A stretch of 64,000 bases of DNA from the NCBI RefSeq assembly GCF_030814435.1, contig NZ_JAUSUW010000013.1, positions 1-64,000 of the forward strand, read 5' to 3'. Shown piece by piece: positions 17,836 to 27,246 of this stretch. The stretch comes from Peteryoungia aggregata LMG 23059 (GTDB lineage: Bacteria > Pseudomonadota > Alphaproteobacteria > Rhizobiales > Rhizobiaceae). Positions within the stretch are counted from its first letter, which is position 1, and every line of letters begins with the position of its first letter. Under the pieces are notes generated by a model. That model made no database searches. It worked only from the letters and a program-made list of their open reading frames with translations, and was not told the DNA's origin. The position numbers and the translations under genes were made by a program.

Positions 17836-18564
17836 TCAGAACTGCTCGAGACTGAGGTCGATGCGGCTGGCGGCACCATGCAGATGAGCACGCATGGCCT
17901 CCCGGGCAGCAGTCGGATTTCGGCTCGCAATGGCGTCCCTCAGACGAACATGCTCGGTGATGGTCACCTCGACGATCTCCTCCAGTACCGCGCGCGAACG
18001 GGCGGCATCGATCGCCATGCTGATGCGTTCGGCAATGAAGCCGATGAACAGTGCAAAATACTCGTTATGCGTCGCCTCGGCCACGGCACGATGAAATGCG
18101 AGGTCGGCCACGATGCCCTGTTCGGACCACTTCTCGGCACCGGTCATGCGCGACAGCGCATCGTCGATCCGGTTGAGATCGGTGGGTGTATGATGCACGG
18201 CGGCAAGTCCTGCTGCCTCGATCTCAAGTGGAACGCGGAGCTGGAAGAGTGCCCGGAAACTCTGCGGCTCGAAAAGTTCCCCGTCCTTGATCCGGATGGG
18301 TCGAGCGGATGGCTCGCTGACAAAAGCACCGACACCCTGGCGCGTTTCGACAAGCCCCTCGTTGCGCAACTGGGCGATCGCCTCGCGCACCACAGAACGG
18401 CTGACCCCCAGCGTCTTCGCAAGCACATGCTCGGTCGGCAACCTCTCGCCCGGCTTCAGGCGTCCTTGATGGATCTCTTCGGCCAACTGCACGGCGATCC
18501 GGGCCGGCAGATGCTCGCTGCGCCGGATTTGCCCGAAACTGATTTGCCCGATATCGATCGACAT
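17836..18564 (-). CDS. GntR-family (FadR subfamily) transcriptional regulator
   Basis: The 242-residue regulator has an N-terminal winged helix (residues about 20-85) with GERLPTEHVLAKTLGVSRSV and the wing RQGVGAFVSEP. An all-helical FCD ligand domain follows (about 100-235) with metal-ligand positions suggested by DLAFHRAVAEATHN and EHVRLRDAI. FadR-type members usually respond to sugar acids or other organic acids. The gene lies between the FAH-family gene and the sugar-acid dehydrogenase operon, and similar palindromes precede both, so it probably controls both sides. Confidence 0.88.
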   Translation of the reverse strand: MSIDIGQISFGQIRRSEHLPARIAVQLAEEIHQGRLKPGERLPTEHVLAKTLGVSRSVVREAIAQLRNEGLVETRQGVGAFVSEPSARPIRIKDGELFEPQSFRALFQLRVPLEIEAAGLAAVHHTPTDLNRIDDALSRMTGAEKWSEQGIVADLAFHRAVAEATHNEYFALFIGFIAERISMAIDAARSRAVLEEIVEVTITEHVRLRDAIASRNPTAAREAMRAHLHGAASRIDLSLEQF

Positions 18565-18597
18565 AGCCTGATATCTCCCTGTCTCTGCATGGGTATT

Positions 18598-19231
18598 TCA
18601 TGAATCCGGGCCAAAATTCAATTGGCAACCCGAGCTCATCACGAGGCAGAGATCGACTGCGCGCTTGATGGCGGTCAACAGCGGCGCCTGCGGGGGCGGC
18701 GAACGTGACAGGAAATCCGGTTTCTTCAGACGCCCGATCCCATGTTCAGCACTGATCGAACCACCGAAATCATCGGGAACAGCATTGATGGCTCCCTTTG
18801 CCTCGTAAACGCGGCCATGAATCTCCTCGTGCGAAAGCCCCGCTGGCGGCAGCACGTTAAGATGTCTGTTGCCGTCACCGACATGACCATGGGAGACGCT
18901 AAGCCAGAGCCGGGACAGGGGGCACCGAGACATCGGTCCGCAGATGCGGTCCACGCCTTGTCCGCCCCGCATTCATACCATCCCGGAACAGCCATAAGTT
19001 CATCGCCTGAGCTTCCGAGGTCGCGATGACCCCATCGAGCTCCAGCCCGTCCTCCATCACGCCGTCGAGAAATCCATGCATGAGATCCTCGATATCCACC
19101 GGACAGGAGCCGGAAATCTCCATCAGCCCGTAGGCCGGATAGGGACCGCCTAGGGGCACGGCGAGATCCGACATTGCCTCACGAACCAGGGTGAAGGCCA
19201 TCGGAAGCATGAATTCGACGGTGGACATCAG
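18598..19231 (-). pseudogene. Decayed FAD-linked oxidase (GlcD / D-lactate dehydrogenase type), C-terminal remnant
   Basis: Two frames together encode the C-terminal half of an FAD-binding oxidoreductase. The first (about 19231-18899) has the GGPYPAYGLMEISG and VIATSEAQAMNLWLFRDGM segments and stops after TDVSVP. The second, in another frame, resumes with SHGHVGDGNRHLNVLP, the flavin-domain signature, and GGSISAEHGIGRLK, ending near 18598. Only about 12 codons separate the two blocks, where I expect about 35-40 residues, so a deletion and a frameshift have occurred. The N-terminal FAD-binding part is missing. It lies inside the sugar-acid cluster and was probably once one of its dehydrogenases. 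Confidence 0.8.
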
Positions 19232-19339
19232 GTCGCAGCAGTCCCGCCTTGCACACCGATACAACGTGATCGTGTCTTTCGGCGCCCCGGGCGGACATGC
19301 ATCCAACAATGGGGTTTTCAAGCCGACGACCTAGGGTTA

Positions 19340-19387
19340 TCAGACAACCTTACAAATTCCTTTTTTTGGCGCACGGCCTTGTCTGAT
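19340..19387. promoter_or_regulatory. Paired GntR-type operator sites before the denD-like operon
   Basis: TCAGACAA (19340-19347) and its exact reverse complement TTGTCTGA (19380-19387) lie 32 bases apart, 41-88 bases upstream of the ATG at 19428. The first copy is within an imperfect palindrome GTTATCAGACAAC (19336-19348). The words match those at 17723-17741 beside the FAH-family gene. This ties both transcription units to the neighbouring GntR regulator. Confidence 0.6.
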
Positions 19388-19427
19388 TGTCGGGGCAAGC
19401 GGATGAATGGAACGGGAGGAAAAGAAA

Positions 19428-20411
19428 ATGCATGTCCTGATTATTGGCGCAGCCGGCATGATCGGGCGCAAGCTGGCGGAGCGACTGTCGCGTGACGGCG
19501 CACTTAGCGGACACGCACTAGAGGCGATGACCCTCGTCGATGTCGTGACGCCGGAGCCCCCGGCAGCGTTCGACGGCAAGGTGACGCTCCATACGGTCGA
19601 CCTCTCCGAACCTGAAGCGTCAGCAACGCTGATCGCATCGCGACCCGACGTGATCTTCCATCTGGCGGCCATCGTGTCCGGCGAGGCGGAACTGGACTTC
19701 GAACGCGGCTATCGCATCAATCTGGACGGGACGCGTCATCTGTTCGAGGCGGTTCGTCTCGCACATGCGCAAGACGGTTACAGGCCACGGCTTGTATTCA
19801 CCTCCTCGATTGCGGTGGTCGGCGCACCTCTCCCATTTCCGATCCCGGACGATTTTCACACGACACCGCTCACCAGTTACGGTACCCAGAAGGCGATCTG
19901 CGAACTCTTGCTGTCGGACTACTCGCGCAAGGGTTACTTCGATGGCATCGGGATCCGCCTCCCGACCATCTGCATTCGTCCCGGCAAGCCGAACAAGGCG
20001 GCATCGAGCTTCTTCTCCAGCATCCTGCGTGAACCGCTGGTGGGCCGGGAGGCCGTTCTGCCGGTGGGCGACGAGGTCCGTCATTGGCACGCCTCACCTC
20101 GGTCTGCCGTCGGCTTTCTCCTCCATGGTGCAACGATCGACCTGGAAGAGGTGGGGCCGCGCCGCAACCTGTCCATGCCGGGAGTCAGCGCCACCGTCGG
20201 GGAACAGATCGAGGCATTGCGACGGACAGCGGGTGACAAGGCGGTGAAGCTGATACGCCGCAAACCGGATGAAATGATCATGCGGATCTGTGCCGGCTGG
20301 GCAGCTGGTTTCGAGGCGACCCGCGCACGCGCACTCGGCTTTGCGGCAGAAACGTCCTTCGACGAGATCATCCGCATCCATATCGAGGACGAGTTGGGAG
20401 GTATGCTGTGA
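19428..20411 (+). CDS. denD: D-erythronate dehydrogenase-like extended SDR
   Basis: The 327-residue extended short-chain dehydrogenase has the NAD-binding GAAGMIGRKLAERL loop at the N-terminus, the VIFHLAAIVSGEAELDFERG segment, the TSSIAVVG strand and the catalytic SYGTQK (Tyr-x3-Lys). It follows the DenD pattern, NAD-dependent D-erythronate dehydrogenases that oxidise four-carbon sugar acids, but relatives acting on other aldonates exist. ATG 19428 has GGGAGGA upstream. It starts a three-gene operon with the next two genes, joined by 4-base overlaps. Confidence 0.65.
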   Translation: MHVLIIGAAGMIGRKLAERLSRDGALSGHALEAMTLVDVVTPEPPAAFDGKVTLHTVDLSEPEASATLIASRPDVIFHLAAIVSGEAELDFERGYRINLDGTRHLFEAVRLAHAQDGYRPRLVFTSSIAVVGAPLPFPIPDDFHTTPLTSYGTQKAICELLLSDYSRKGYFDGIGIRLPTICIRPGKPNKAASSFFSSILREPLVGREAVLPVGDEVRHWHASPRSAVGFLLHGATIDLEEVGPRRNLSMPGVSATVGEQIEALRRTAGDKAVKLIRRKPDEMIMRICAGWAAGFEATRARALGFAAETSFDEIIRIHIEDELGGML

Positions 20412-21307
20412 GCATGGATACAAGAAGCCGGATCGCCTTCATCGGCACAGGCCTCATGGGGGCTCCGATGGTGCGTCGGTTGCTGGCTGCGGGATTCGCG
20501 GTCACGGTCTGGAACAGAGATGGACGAAAGGCAGAAGCGCTCGTTTCCGCAGGCGCGAGGAATGCGTCGACGGCAAGAGAAGCCGCGAGCGGCGCCGACA
20601 TTGTCTTCACCATGCTCTCAGACGGAACAGCCGTCGGCGAGGTCCTGTTTTCGGCAGGCGTCGCGGACGCCCTGAGGCCAGGCGGCACGGTGATCGATAC
20701 CTCTTCGATTGCCCCGCCGATCGCCAGAGACCATGCTGCACGCCTTGCCGAACGCGGGATCGCCCATGTGGACGCACCTGTCTCCGGCGGTGTTGTCGGC
20801 GCAGAAGCCGGCACGCTGGCCATCATGGCCGGCGGCGAGGCAGACGTGATTGCGGGGCTGTCAGGGGTTTTCGCCCCCCTCGGTCGTGTGACCCATGTCG
20901 GCCCCTCCGGAGCCGGGCAGATCTGCAAGCTGGCCAACCAGCAGATCGTCGCCATCACCATCGGCGCCGTGGCGGAAGCCATGATGCTGGTCGAGGCCGG
21001 CGGCGCATCACGGGCGAAGTTTCGCGAGGCGATCCGTGGCGGCTTTGCAGAAAGCCGGATCCTAGAGCTGCACGGCCAGCGGATGGTCGAGCGCCGTTTT
21101 GAACCGGGCGGACCCTCGCGCCTGCAGTTGAAGGACCTGAACGCAGTCGCCGCCATGGCACAGTCCCTGGGATTGCACCTGCCGCTGACTGCAGACATTC
21201 GCGAGGCGTTTGAGGCATTCGTCGCCGACGGGCATGGCGATACCGACCATAGCGGCCTGCTCCTTCACCTGGAAAAAATCAATGATCGCGGGGAGAATGA
21301 CCGATGA
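20408..21307 (+). CDS. 3-hydroxyisobutyrate / tartronate-semialdehyde reductase-type dehydrogenase
   Basis: The 299-residue beta-hydroxyacid dehydrogenase has the NAD(P)-binding FIGTGLMGAPMVRRL motif, the substrate-binding DAPVSGGVVGAEAGTL signature and the catalytic lysine region GAGQICKLANQ. Relatives include GarR, LtnD (L-threonate dehydrogenase) and 3-hydroxyisobutyrate dehydrogenase. The first codon is GTG 20408, 6 bases after GGAGG and overlapping the denD-like stop; ATG 20414 is the alternative. Its operon context favours a sugar-acid substrate. Confidence 0.75.
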   Translation: MSMDTRSRIAFIGTGLMGAPMVRRLLAAGFAVTVWNRDGRKAEALVSAGARNASTAREAASGADIVFTMLSDGTAVGEVLFSAGVADALRPGGTVIDTSSIAPPIARDHAARLAERGIAHVDAPVSGGVVGAEAGTLAIMAGGEADVIAGLSGVFAPLGRVTHVGPSGAGQICKLANQQIVAITIGAVAEAMMLVEAGGASRAKFREAIRGGFAESRILELHGQRMVERRFEPGGPSRLQLKDLNAVAAMAQSLGLHLPLTADIREAFEAFVADGHGDTDHSGLLLHLEKINDRGENDR

Positions 21308-23088
21308 CTGACACGAAGAAGCCGGGCCGGCGCTTGCGATCACAGGACTGGTTCGACAATCCCGATCACCTCGACATGACGGCGCTGTATCTTGAGCGTT
21401 TCATGAACTACGGCACGACGCCGGAGGAACTCCGCTCCGGCAGACCGATCATCGGGATCGCCCAGTCGGGTTCGGACATCAATCCGTGCAACCGCCACCA
21501 CCTGGATCTGGCCAAGCGGGTACGCGACGGCATCCGGGATGCCGGTGGCATCCCCATCGAGTTTCCCTCGCACCCGCTCTTTGAAAACTGCAAGCGTCCG
21601 ACCGCCGCCCTCGATCGCAATCTCGCCTATCTCGGACTGGTGGAATTGCTCTATGGCTATCCGTTCGATGGTGTCGTGCTCACCACCGGCTGCGACAAGA
21701 CCACGCCTTCAGCCCTGATGGCGGCCTCGACCGTCGATATTCCCGCGATCGTGCTTTCAGGCGGACCCATGCTGGATGGTTGGCATGATGGCGAACGCGT
21801 CGGGTCAGGCACGGTGATATGGCGGTCCCGCCGTAAATATGCAGCGGGAGAGATTACCCGCGAGGAGTTTCTCGAACGCGCCCTGGATTCTGCACCCTCC
21901 CCCGGCCACTGCAACACCATGGGCACGGCCTCGACGATGAATGCCATGGCTGAGGCCCTCGGCATGTCCCTGACCGGCTGCGCCGCCATCCCGGCCGCCT
22001 ATCGCGAGCGGGGACAGATGGCCTACCGAACAGGACGGCGAGTCGTGGAACTGGTCCTGGAAAACATTCGCCCCTCCGACATCCTGACGCGCGAAGCCTT
22101 TCTCAACGCCATCCGCGTAAACTCGGCCATCGGCGGTTCGACCAACGCACAGCCGCATATGATGGCGATGGCCAAGCATGCAGGCGTCGAACTTCTACCG
22201 GAGGACTGGCAGGTTCACGGCTTCGACATTCCGCTGCTCGCCAATGTCCAGCCGGCGGGTGCCTATCTCGGCGAGGGCTTCCATCGCGCAGGCGGCGTGC
22301 CGGCCATCATGTGGGAGCTGCTCCAGGCCGGAAGACTCGAGGCAAGCTGTCCGACGGTGACCGGACAAACCATGGGAGAAAACCTTGAAGGCCGAGAGGC
22401 AACCGATCGCGAGGTCATCAAGCCCTATCACGCACCGATGAAGGAGCGCGCCGGCTTCCTCGTGCTCAGAGGCAACCTTTTCGATTTCGCCATCATGAAG
22501 ACGAGTGTCATATCCGACGGTTTTCGACAGCGTTATCTGCAGCAACCGGGTCGGGAAGGCGTATTCGAGGGCCGTGCCATCGTCTTTGACGGCTCGGAAG
22601 ACTACCACCGACGCATCAATGATCCATCGCTCGACATCGACGAAACCTGTATTCTCGTCATCCGCGGTGCCGGTCCCCTGGGTTGGCCGGGGTCGGCCGA
22701 GGTCGTCAACATGCAGCCGCCGGATCATCTGATAAGACGCGGCATCATGAGCCTGCCCACTATTGGCGACGGCCGCCAGTCCGGCACCGCCGACAGCCCG
22801 TCGATCCTCAACGCATCTCCGGAAAGTGCAGCCGGCGGCGGGCTTGCCTGGATCAGGACCGGCGACGTGATCAGGATCGACCTCGAGCACGGGCGCTGCG
22901 ACATGATCGTGGACGAGGTCGAGATCGCCCGACGTCGAAGCGAAGGCATTCCACCGGTGCCTGCAGACGCCACCCCCTGGCAAAGGCTCTATCGACAGAC
23001 AGTGACCCAGCTGTCCGACGGCGCGACGATCCGCGGTGCGGAAGAATTCCATAAAATCTCCGACACGCCGCCTCGGCACAATCACTGA
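21304..23088 (+). CDS. IlvD/Edd-family sugar-acid dehydratase
   Basis: The 594-residue dehydratase belongs to the IlvD/Edd family, in the branch with L-arabonate and D-xylonate dehydratases, whose usual length is 580-600. Visible cluster and metal-ligand regions are SDINPCNRHH, TTGCDKTTPSALMA and GHCNTMGTASTMNAM, which supply the Fe-S cysteines, then NSAIGGSTNA and GPLGWPGSAEV. It removes water from an aldonate to give the 2-keto-3-deoxy acid. The FAH-family enzyme at 16502-17671 could act next, as XylD and XylX do in Caulobacter. It overlaps the preceding gene by 4 bases. Confidence 0.85.
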   Translation: MTDTKKPGRRLRSQDWFDNPDHLDMTALYLERFMNYGTTPEELRSGRPIIGIAQSGSDINPCNRHHLDLAKRVRDGIRDAGGIPIEFPSHPLFENCKRPTAALDRNLAYLGLVELLYGYPFDGVVLTTGCDKTTPSALMAASTVDIPAIVLSGGPMLDGWHDGERVGSGTVIWRSRRKYAAGEITREEFLERALDSAPSPGHCNTMGTASTMNAMAEALGMSLTGCAAIPAAYRERGQMAYRTGRRVVELVLENIRPSDILTREAFLNAIRVNSAIGGSTNAQPHMMAMAKHAGVELLPEDWQVHGFDIPLLANVQPAGAYLGEGFHRAGGVPAIMWELLQAGRLEASCPTVTGQTMGENLEGREATDREVIKPYHAPMKERAGFLVLRGNLFDFAIMKTSVISDGFRQRYLQQPGREGVFEGRAIVFDGSEDYHRRINDPSLDIDETCILVIRGAGPLGWPGSAEVVNMQPPDHLIRRGIMSLPTIGDGRQSGTADSPSILNASPESAAGGGLAWIRTGDVIRIDLEHGRCDMIVDEVEIARRRSEGIPPVPADATPWQRLYRQTVTQLSDGATIRGAEEFHKISDTPPRHNH

Positions 23089-23223
23089 CGCGCAACACGG
23101 ACATCATTTGTTCGCGTTCGAAGCAGACAGATCGGCAAAATACCGCCGGAAGATCAGTCCATAGTGGAACTGACCGACGGAGAAATCATTCAAGCCTCCA
23201 TCAGCATATCCATGGAGGCACAG

Positions 23224-23508
23224 ATGAAACCCGTTCTTGAACTGCTTGCCGGCACGAGCGTCGCAGTCGGCATCGTGGTCGGCGGCGTGGCCCTTGCGTC
23301 CGCCGCCCTTGAACCGGCGGGACAACCGCATCGGTTTGACGGCCTTGACCTGCAGGACCTCTGGACAGCCGAGCCCGTCGTGGTCGACCGCAACAAGCAG
23401 AACTACGAGAGGCTCGCCCCACGTTATGCAAGCCACGTCGTGATGAGCGCGCCCAGACACACGCTCCGAAAGCGCCCCGGCGCTGCCGGCAACATCCGCC
23501 TTGAGTGA
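23224..23508 (+). CDS. Small protein with one N-terminal membrane or signal helix (94 aa)
   Basis: The 94-residue product has a short N-terminus, then a hydrophobic segment LLAGTSVAVGIVVGGVALASA (membrane anchor or uncleaved signal). A polar tail with DLQDLWTAEPVVVDRNKQNYERL follows. ATG 23224 has GGAGG 6 bases upstream (23213-23217). GGAAC at about 23165 and CATT 16 bases later weakly resemble an EcfG stress promoter. I do not recognise a named family. It lies downstream of the dehydratase but 135 bases away and need not belong to that operon. Confidence 0.5.
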   Translation: MKPVLELLAGTSVAVGIVVGGVALASAALEPAGQPHRFDGLDLQDLWTAEPVVVDRNKQNYERLAPRYASHVVMSAPRHTLRKRPGAAGNIRLE

Positions 23509-23976
23509 CATCGACATCCTGATGACGGTTTCGGTGGAAAGAGGCGAAACCGACACTGCCTTGGAGGGCATCCTGTCGCCGCATCCGGCCGTTCGGGAAA
23601 AACATGTCCCGATTTCTGGCCCCTTCAGGGACACAGACGGGCAGCTTCTCAATCCATTGGCGAATGGAGGACACCCTTCTGGCGCTCGATTGGCGGGAAG
23701 AAATTCGTGAAACGCAAATGACTGCGCCGCGGCTGCAAGGGTTCTGCAGCAAATTGGCGCGCACAAGCGCCACATATCAATTGGGGGGAAGCATTGATTT
23801 TGATCGGGCCGCGACCGGACTTAACATTGCGCTCGAGGCTGCGGCAGAGCAGTTGACCCGATAGGCGTAATCTCATGTCTTGGCGAACCTGGCAGCACGT
23901 GTCCCAGAGGCTCACGCGTTGTGCGCAGATACCACGTCAGGGCGCCCGAAGAGCGCCCCTTGTCACCGCTAGTAGC
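23509..23976. other. Region of about 470 bases with no supported gene
   Basis: Short frames exist on both strands but none combines a ribosome-binding site, a credible start and protein-like composition. No repeat, insertion-sequence end or clear terminator was noticed. Confidence 0.5.
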
Positions 23977-24141
23977 TCAGTAGCGCGGAAAGTCGGCCGG
24001 ATTGATTCCGAGGGTCTTGAGATGATGGTCCTTTGGACGACGATGTCCCTCGACAGCAGCCGCTGCGGAGCTTGCTGCGCCAAGAACGGCGATCGCACGA
24101 CCGAGGAAACCCTGCTGGATGGACTTGCGGAGGCTAGACAT
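23977..24141 (-). CDS. Small basic protein (54 aa), function unknown
   Basis: The 54-residue product starts with an amphipathic segment (MSSLRKSIQQGFLGRAIAVLG), then an Ala-rich stretch and a charged tail ending LKTLGINPADFPRY. The tail resembles the ending of short rhizobial DUF1127-like proteins (helix, then L-x-x-L/I-G-hydrophobic-x-x-x-D). ATG 24141 is preceded by a weak GAGC site; a TTG 27 bases upstream is an alternative. It is monocistronic, opposite to its left neighbour. Confidence 0.5.
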   Translation of the reverse strand: MSSLRKSIQQGFLGRAIAVLGAASSAAAAVEGHRRPKDHHLKTLGINPADFPRY

Positions 24142-24282
24142 TTCTTTGCTCGCTTTCTTCGTTTGCAAGCAGAAGATGATACTCCGACGGTGGAATTACA
24201 ATGGACGGAAAGTCACGCCAGCCATGCAGCCGATGCAGGCCGAGTTAATCAGACCCTGCATCGGCACATGGTAATTTAGGCA

Positions 24283-25800
24283 TCAGTCTTCACTGGCTGC
24301 AACCTGGGCCAGTACCTGCCCCTTGCCCCGCGCCCGAAGGATCATCGGAACAAAGAGCGCGATGGCCGCAAGCGCCAGCAAGATGGCAGCAATCGGCGAG
24401 GTGACGAGCACGGTCGCATCACCCTGGCTGATCGACAAAGCACGACGCAGCTGTTGCTCGGCCATCGGCCCGAGGATCAGGCCGACGATGACAGGCGCGA
24501 TCGGATACCCGAAAACACGCATGATGTAACCGAGCACACCGAAGGTGAGAAGGAGGCCGAGTTCGAATACAGACGGGTTAGCACCGATCGTGCCGAGTGT
24601 CGCGAACACGAGAATGCCAGAATAGAGCCACGGCTTCGGAATGGTCAGCAGGCGCACCCACAGACCGATCAGCGGCAGGTTCAGCACCAGCAGCATGAAG
24701 TTGGCGATCAGCAGCGATGCGATCAGACCCCAGACCAGCTGCGGATTGGTCGCGAACAGAAGCGGTCCCGGCTGCAAGCCGAATTGCTGGAAGCCGGCAA
24801 GCATGATCGCGGCGGTGGCCGTGGTCGGCAGACCGAGCGTCAGCAGCGGTACCAACGTTCCGGCAGCGGAGGCATTGTTTGCGGCTTCAGGACCCGCAAC
24901 ACCTTCGATGGCACCGTGACCGAATTCCTCGAGATGCTTCGAGAAGTTCTTCTCTGCGGAATAGGACAGGAAGCTCGAGACATCCGCGCCGCCTGCGGGC
25001 ATTGCACCGATCGGGAAGCCGATCGCTGTGCCACGAAGCCAGGGTTTCCAGGAGCGTTTCCAATCGGACTTGGTCATCCAGAGCGAACCGCGCACCGCCT
25101 CGACCTTGTCAGGAGCCCGGGCACCTTGCGCGGCCACATAGAGTGTTTCGCCGATCGCGAACATCGCCACCGCGAGTGTCGTCACTTCGAGACCGTCCAG
25201 AAGGTCCGGCACGCCGAAGCTGAGACGGGTCTGGCCGGTGAGCTGGTCGATGCCCACGATCGAAAAGGCGAGGCCGATGAACAGCGCCGTCAGGCCGCGT
25301 AGCGTGGAGTCCCCGAAGGCTGCGGACACCGTGACGAAGGCCAGCACCATCAGGGCGAAGTACTCTCTTGGCCCGAAGGACAGAGCGAACTTGACGACAT
25401 AGGGTGCGATGAAGGCCAGCGAGATGGTCGCAAGCAATCCCGCGACAAAGGACCCGATCGCCGCCGTGGCAAGTGCTGGCCCCCCGCGTCCGGCCCGGGC
25501 CATCTTGTTGCCCTCGAGCGCCGTGACTATGGAAGCACTTTCGCCTGGTGTGTTCAGCAGGATCGACGTCGTCGAGCCGCCATACATGCCGCCGTAATAG
25601 ATGCCGGCGAACATGATCAGCGAGCCGGCAGGATCGAGTTGGTACGTGACCGGCAACAGCAGGGCCACGGTGAGCGCCGGACCAATGCCCGGCAAGACGC
25701 CGACAAGTGTGCCGAGCGTGACGCCGATCAGCGCATAGAACAGGTTGATCGGCTGAGCGGCGATCGCCAGCCCCTGGAGAAGGAAATCAAACGTATTCAC
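24283..25800 (-). CDS. tctA: Tripartite tricarboxylate transporter large membrane subunit
   Basis: The 505-residue TctA protein has about eleven to twelve membrane helices. Diagnostic motifs are [33 protein letters not shown] and the repeated helix motif [13 protein letters not shown] near the end. It is the ion-coupled transport subunit of a TTT importer for a carboxylate. The start is GTG 25800 after AGGGG. It is last in the tctCBA operon on the minus strand, 10 bases after tctB. Confidence 0.9.
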   Translation of the reverse strand: MNTFDFLLQGLAIAAQPINLFYALIGVTLGTLVGVLPGIGPALTVALLLPVTYQLDPAGSLIMFAGIYYGGMYGGSTTSILLNTPGESASIVTALEGNKMARAGRGGPALATAAIGSFVAGLLATISLAFIAPYVVKFALSFGPREYFALMVLAFVTVSAAFGDSTLRGLTALFIGLAFSIVGIDQLTGQTRLSFGVPDLLDGLEVTTLAVAMFAIGETLYVAAQGARAPDKVEAVRGSLWMTKSDWKRSWKPWLRGTAIGFPIGAMPAGGADVSSFLSYSAEKNFSKHLEEFGHGAIEGVAGPEAANNASAAGTLVPLLTLGLPTTATAAIMLAGFQQFGLQPGPLLFATNPQLVWGLIASLLIANFMLLVLNLPLIGLWVRLLTIPKPWLYSGILVFATLGTIGANPSVFELGLLLTFGVLGYIMRVFGYPIAPVIVGLILGPMAEQQLRRALSISQGDATVLVTSPIAAILLALAAIALFVPMILRARGKGQVLAQVAASED

Positions 25801-25810
25801 GGGGTTCCCC

Positions 25811-26305
25811 TCAGAAGAACAGCCGCTCGAGTGGACCCGCCGGCAAGGACAGTTGCAGGAAGCGCGCGAAAATGATCCACACGACGAAGGAGAGTGCGAT
25901 GCCCGCAGGCAGCGAAATCCAGAACTTTCTCTTGCCGAACCCGGCAGCGGTCATGGCAAACAGAATACCGGTGGCAATCGAGAAGCCGGCAGTCTTCAAA
26001 AGCAGCATCTGCGCGGCAAGTCCCGCGACGATGAACAGGACAGGGGGGAGCTCCTGATGATCCCGCGCCGGAAAATCGCGACGCAACGCAGCGAAGACTG
26101 TCCAGACGCCGAGCACGATCAGACCGAATGCAATGCCCTTGGGCACTGTCGCCGGACCGATGCCGGAATAGAGATTGCCGCCTTGCAACCGCGCAACGTC
26201 GAAGAAGATCAGGCCCGCAATCGCGAACATCACCAGAGCGATGGCCAGCGCCGCCCAATCAGGGCGGCGCGTGCGATGTCCGGAAGAGCGTTCTTCCATG
26301 CTCAT
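25811..26305 (-). CDS. tctB: Tripartite tricarboxylate transporter small membrane subunit
   Basis: The 164-residue TctB protein has four membrane helices: [35 protein letters not shown], a central pair around [22 protein letters not shown], and a final [15 protein letters not shown]. Length and topology are normal for the family, which shows little sequence conservation. Its ATG overlaps the tctC stop by 4 bases, so the two are translationally coupled. It holds the assembly together with TctA. Confidence 0.85.
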   Translation of the reverse strand: MSMEERSSGHRTRRPDWAALAIALVMFAIAGLIFFDVARLQGGNLYSGIGPATVPKGIAFGLIVLGVWTVFAALRRDFPARDHQELPPVLFIVAGLAAQMLLLKTAGFSIATGILFAMTAAGFGKRKFWISLPAGIALSFVVWIIFARFLQLSLPAGPLERLFF

Positions 26306-27246
26306 TTCACGAGCCCGATGTCTTTCAGGATCGCTTCGGTCGCGGTGATGTCCTTGGCGAGCTGCTCTTCGAAGGCGGCGCCGGACAGATAGGTGTCCTG
26401 CCAGTTTTTCGTCTTCAGCGTTTCCTGCCAGCCGGCGGATTTCGCAAGCTTTTCAACGTCAGCCTGGATGGCAGCCTTCTGCTCGTCGGTCAGGCCAGGA
26501 GCTGCAGCGACCATGCGCCAATTCTGCAAGACGACGTCGAGGCCGCTTTCCTTCAGCGTCGGCGCGTCGGCACCGGCAATACGTTCCGCGCTGGAGACGG
26601 CAAGCAGACGAAGCGCGCCGGCAGCGACCTGGGCCTGGAATTCGCCATAGCTGGAAATGCCGACCGTCACCTGGCCACCAAGGATGGCAGCAAGCGCTTC
26701 ACCACCGCCCGAATAGGCGATGTAGTTGATCTTCGTCGGATCGACGCCGGCGGCCTTTGCGATCAGGCCGGCACCGATGTGGTCCACGCCGCCGGCAGAG
26801 CCGCCAGCCCAGGACACCGAACCCGGATCGGCCTTCAGCTTTTCGACCAGCTGGCCGATGTTCTGGATATCGGAATTGGCAGGAACGACGATCGCCTCGT
26901 ATTCGCCGGTGAGGCGTGCGATCGGCGTGACGTCGGCCAGCGTGACCGGCGACTGGTTGGTCAGGATCGCGCCTACCATGACGTAGCCGCCGACGATGAG
27001 GGCGTTCGGATTGCCCTTCTGCTGGCTGGCGAACTGCGCGAGCCCGATGGTGCCACCGGCGCCTGGAACGTTCATGACCTGGACGTTGCTGGAAACGCCT
27101 TCAGACTGCATCACCGCCTGCAGCGAGCGGGCCGTCTGGTCCCAGCCGCCGCCGGGCGCTGCCGGAGCCATGATCGTGTAGTCGGCGGCTGCGGCCGGAA
27201 GGGCCAGCGCGCCTGCGAGAATAGATGCCAGGAAAAAGTGCTTCAA
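26302..27246 (-). CDS. tctC: Tripartite tricarboxylate transporter substrate-binding protein
   Basis: The 314-residue Bug/TctC family periplasmic receptor has a signal peptide of about 20 residues ([18 protein letters not shown]), then the family motifs [16 protein letters not shown] and [14 protein letters not shown] that bind the carboxylate via backbone loops. Codon 27246 is a TTG start. It has GGAGG 7 bases upstream and no in-frame ATG fits better. It is first in the operon. No dedicated regulator or two-component system lies next to it, and the substrate (citrate, tartrate or another carboxylate) is not evident. Confidence 0.9.
   Translation of the reverse strand: MKHFFLASILAGALALPAAAADYTIMAPAAPGGGWDQTARSLQAVMQSEGVSSNVQVMNVPGAGGTIGLAQFASQQKGNPNALIVGGYVMVGAILTNQSPVTLADVTPIARLTGEYEAIVVPANSDIQNIGQLVEKLKADPGSVSWAGGSAGGVDHIGAGLIAKAAGVDPTKINYIAYSGGGEALAAILGGQVTVGISSYGEFQAQVAAGALRLLAVSSAERIAGADAPTLKESGLDVVLQNWRMVAAAPGLTDEQKAAIQADVEKLAKSAGWQETLKTKNWQDTYLSGAAFEEQLAKDITATEAILKDIGLVK

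Noticed and set aside
18598-19400. Possible insertion-sequence scar around the decayed oxidase gene
   Set aside because: I found no transposase fragment, terminal inverted repeats or target duplication; simple deletion and frameshift explain the remnant.
23509-23870. Short frames suggesting a small protein near LGGSIDFDRAATGLN
   Set aside because: No ribosome-binding site at any candidate start, and the frames on both strands are equally unconvincing.
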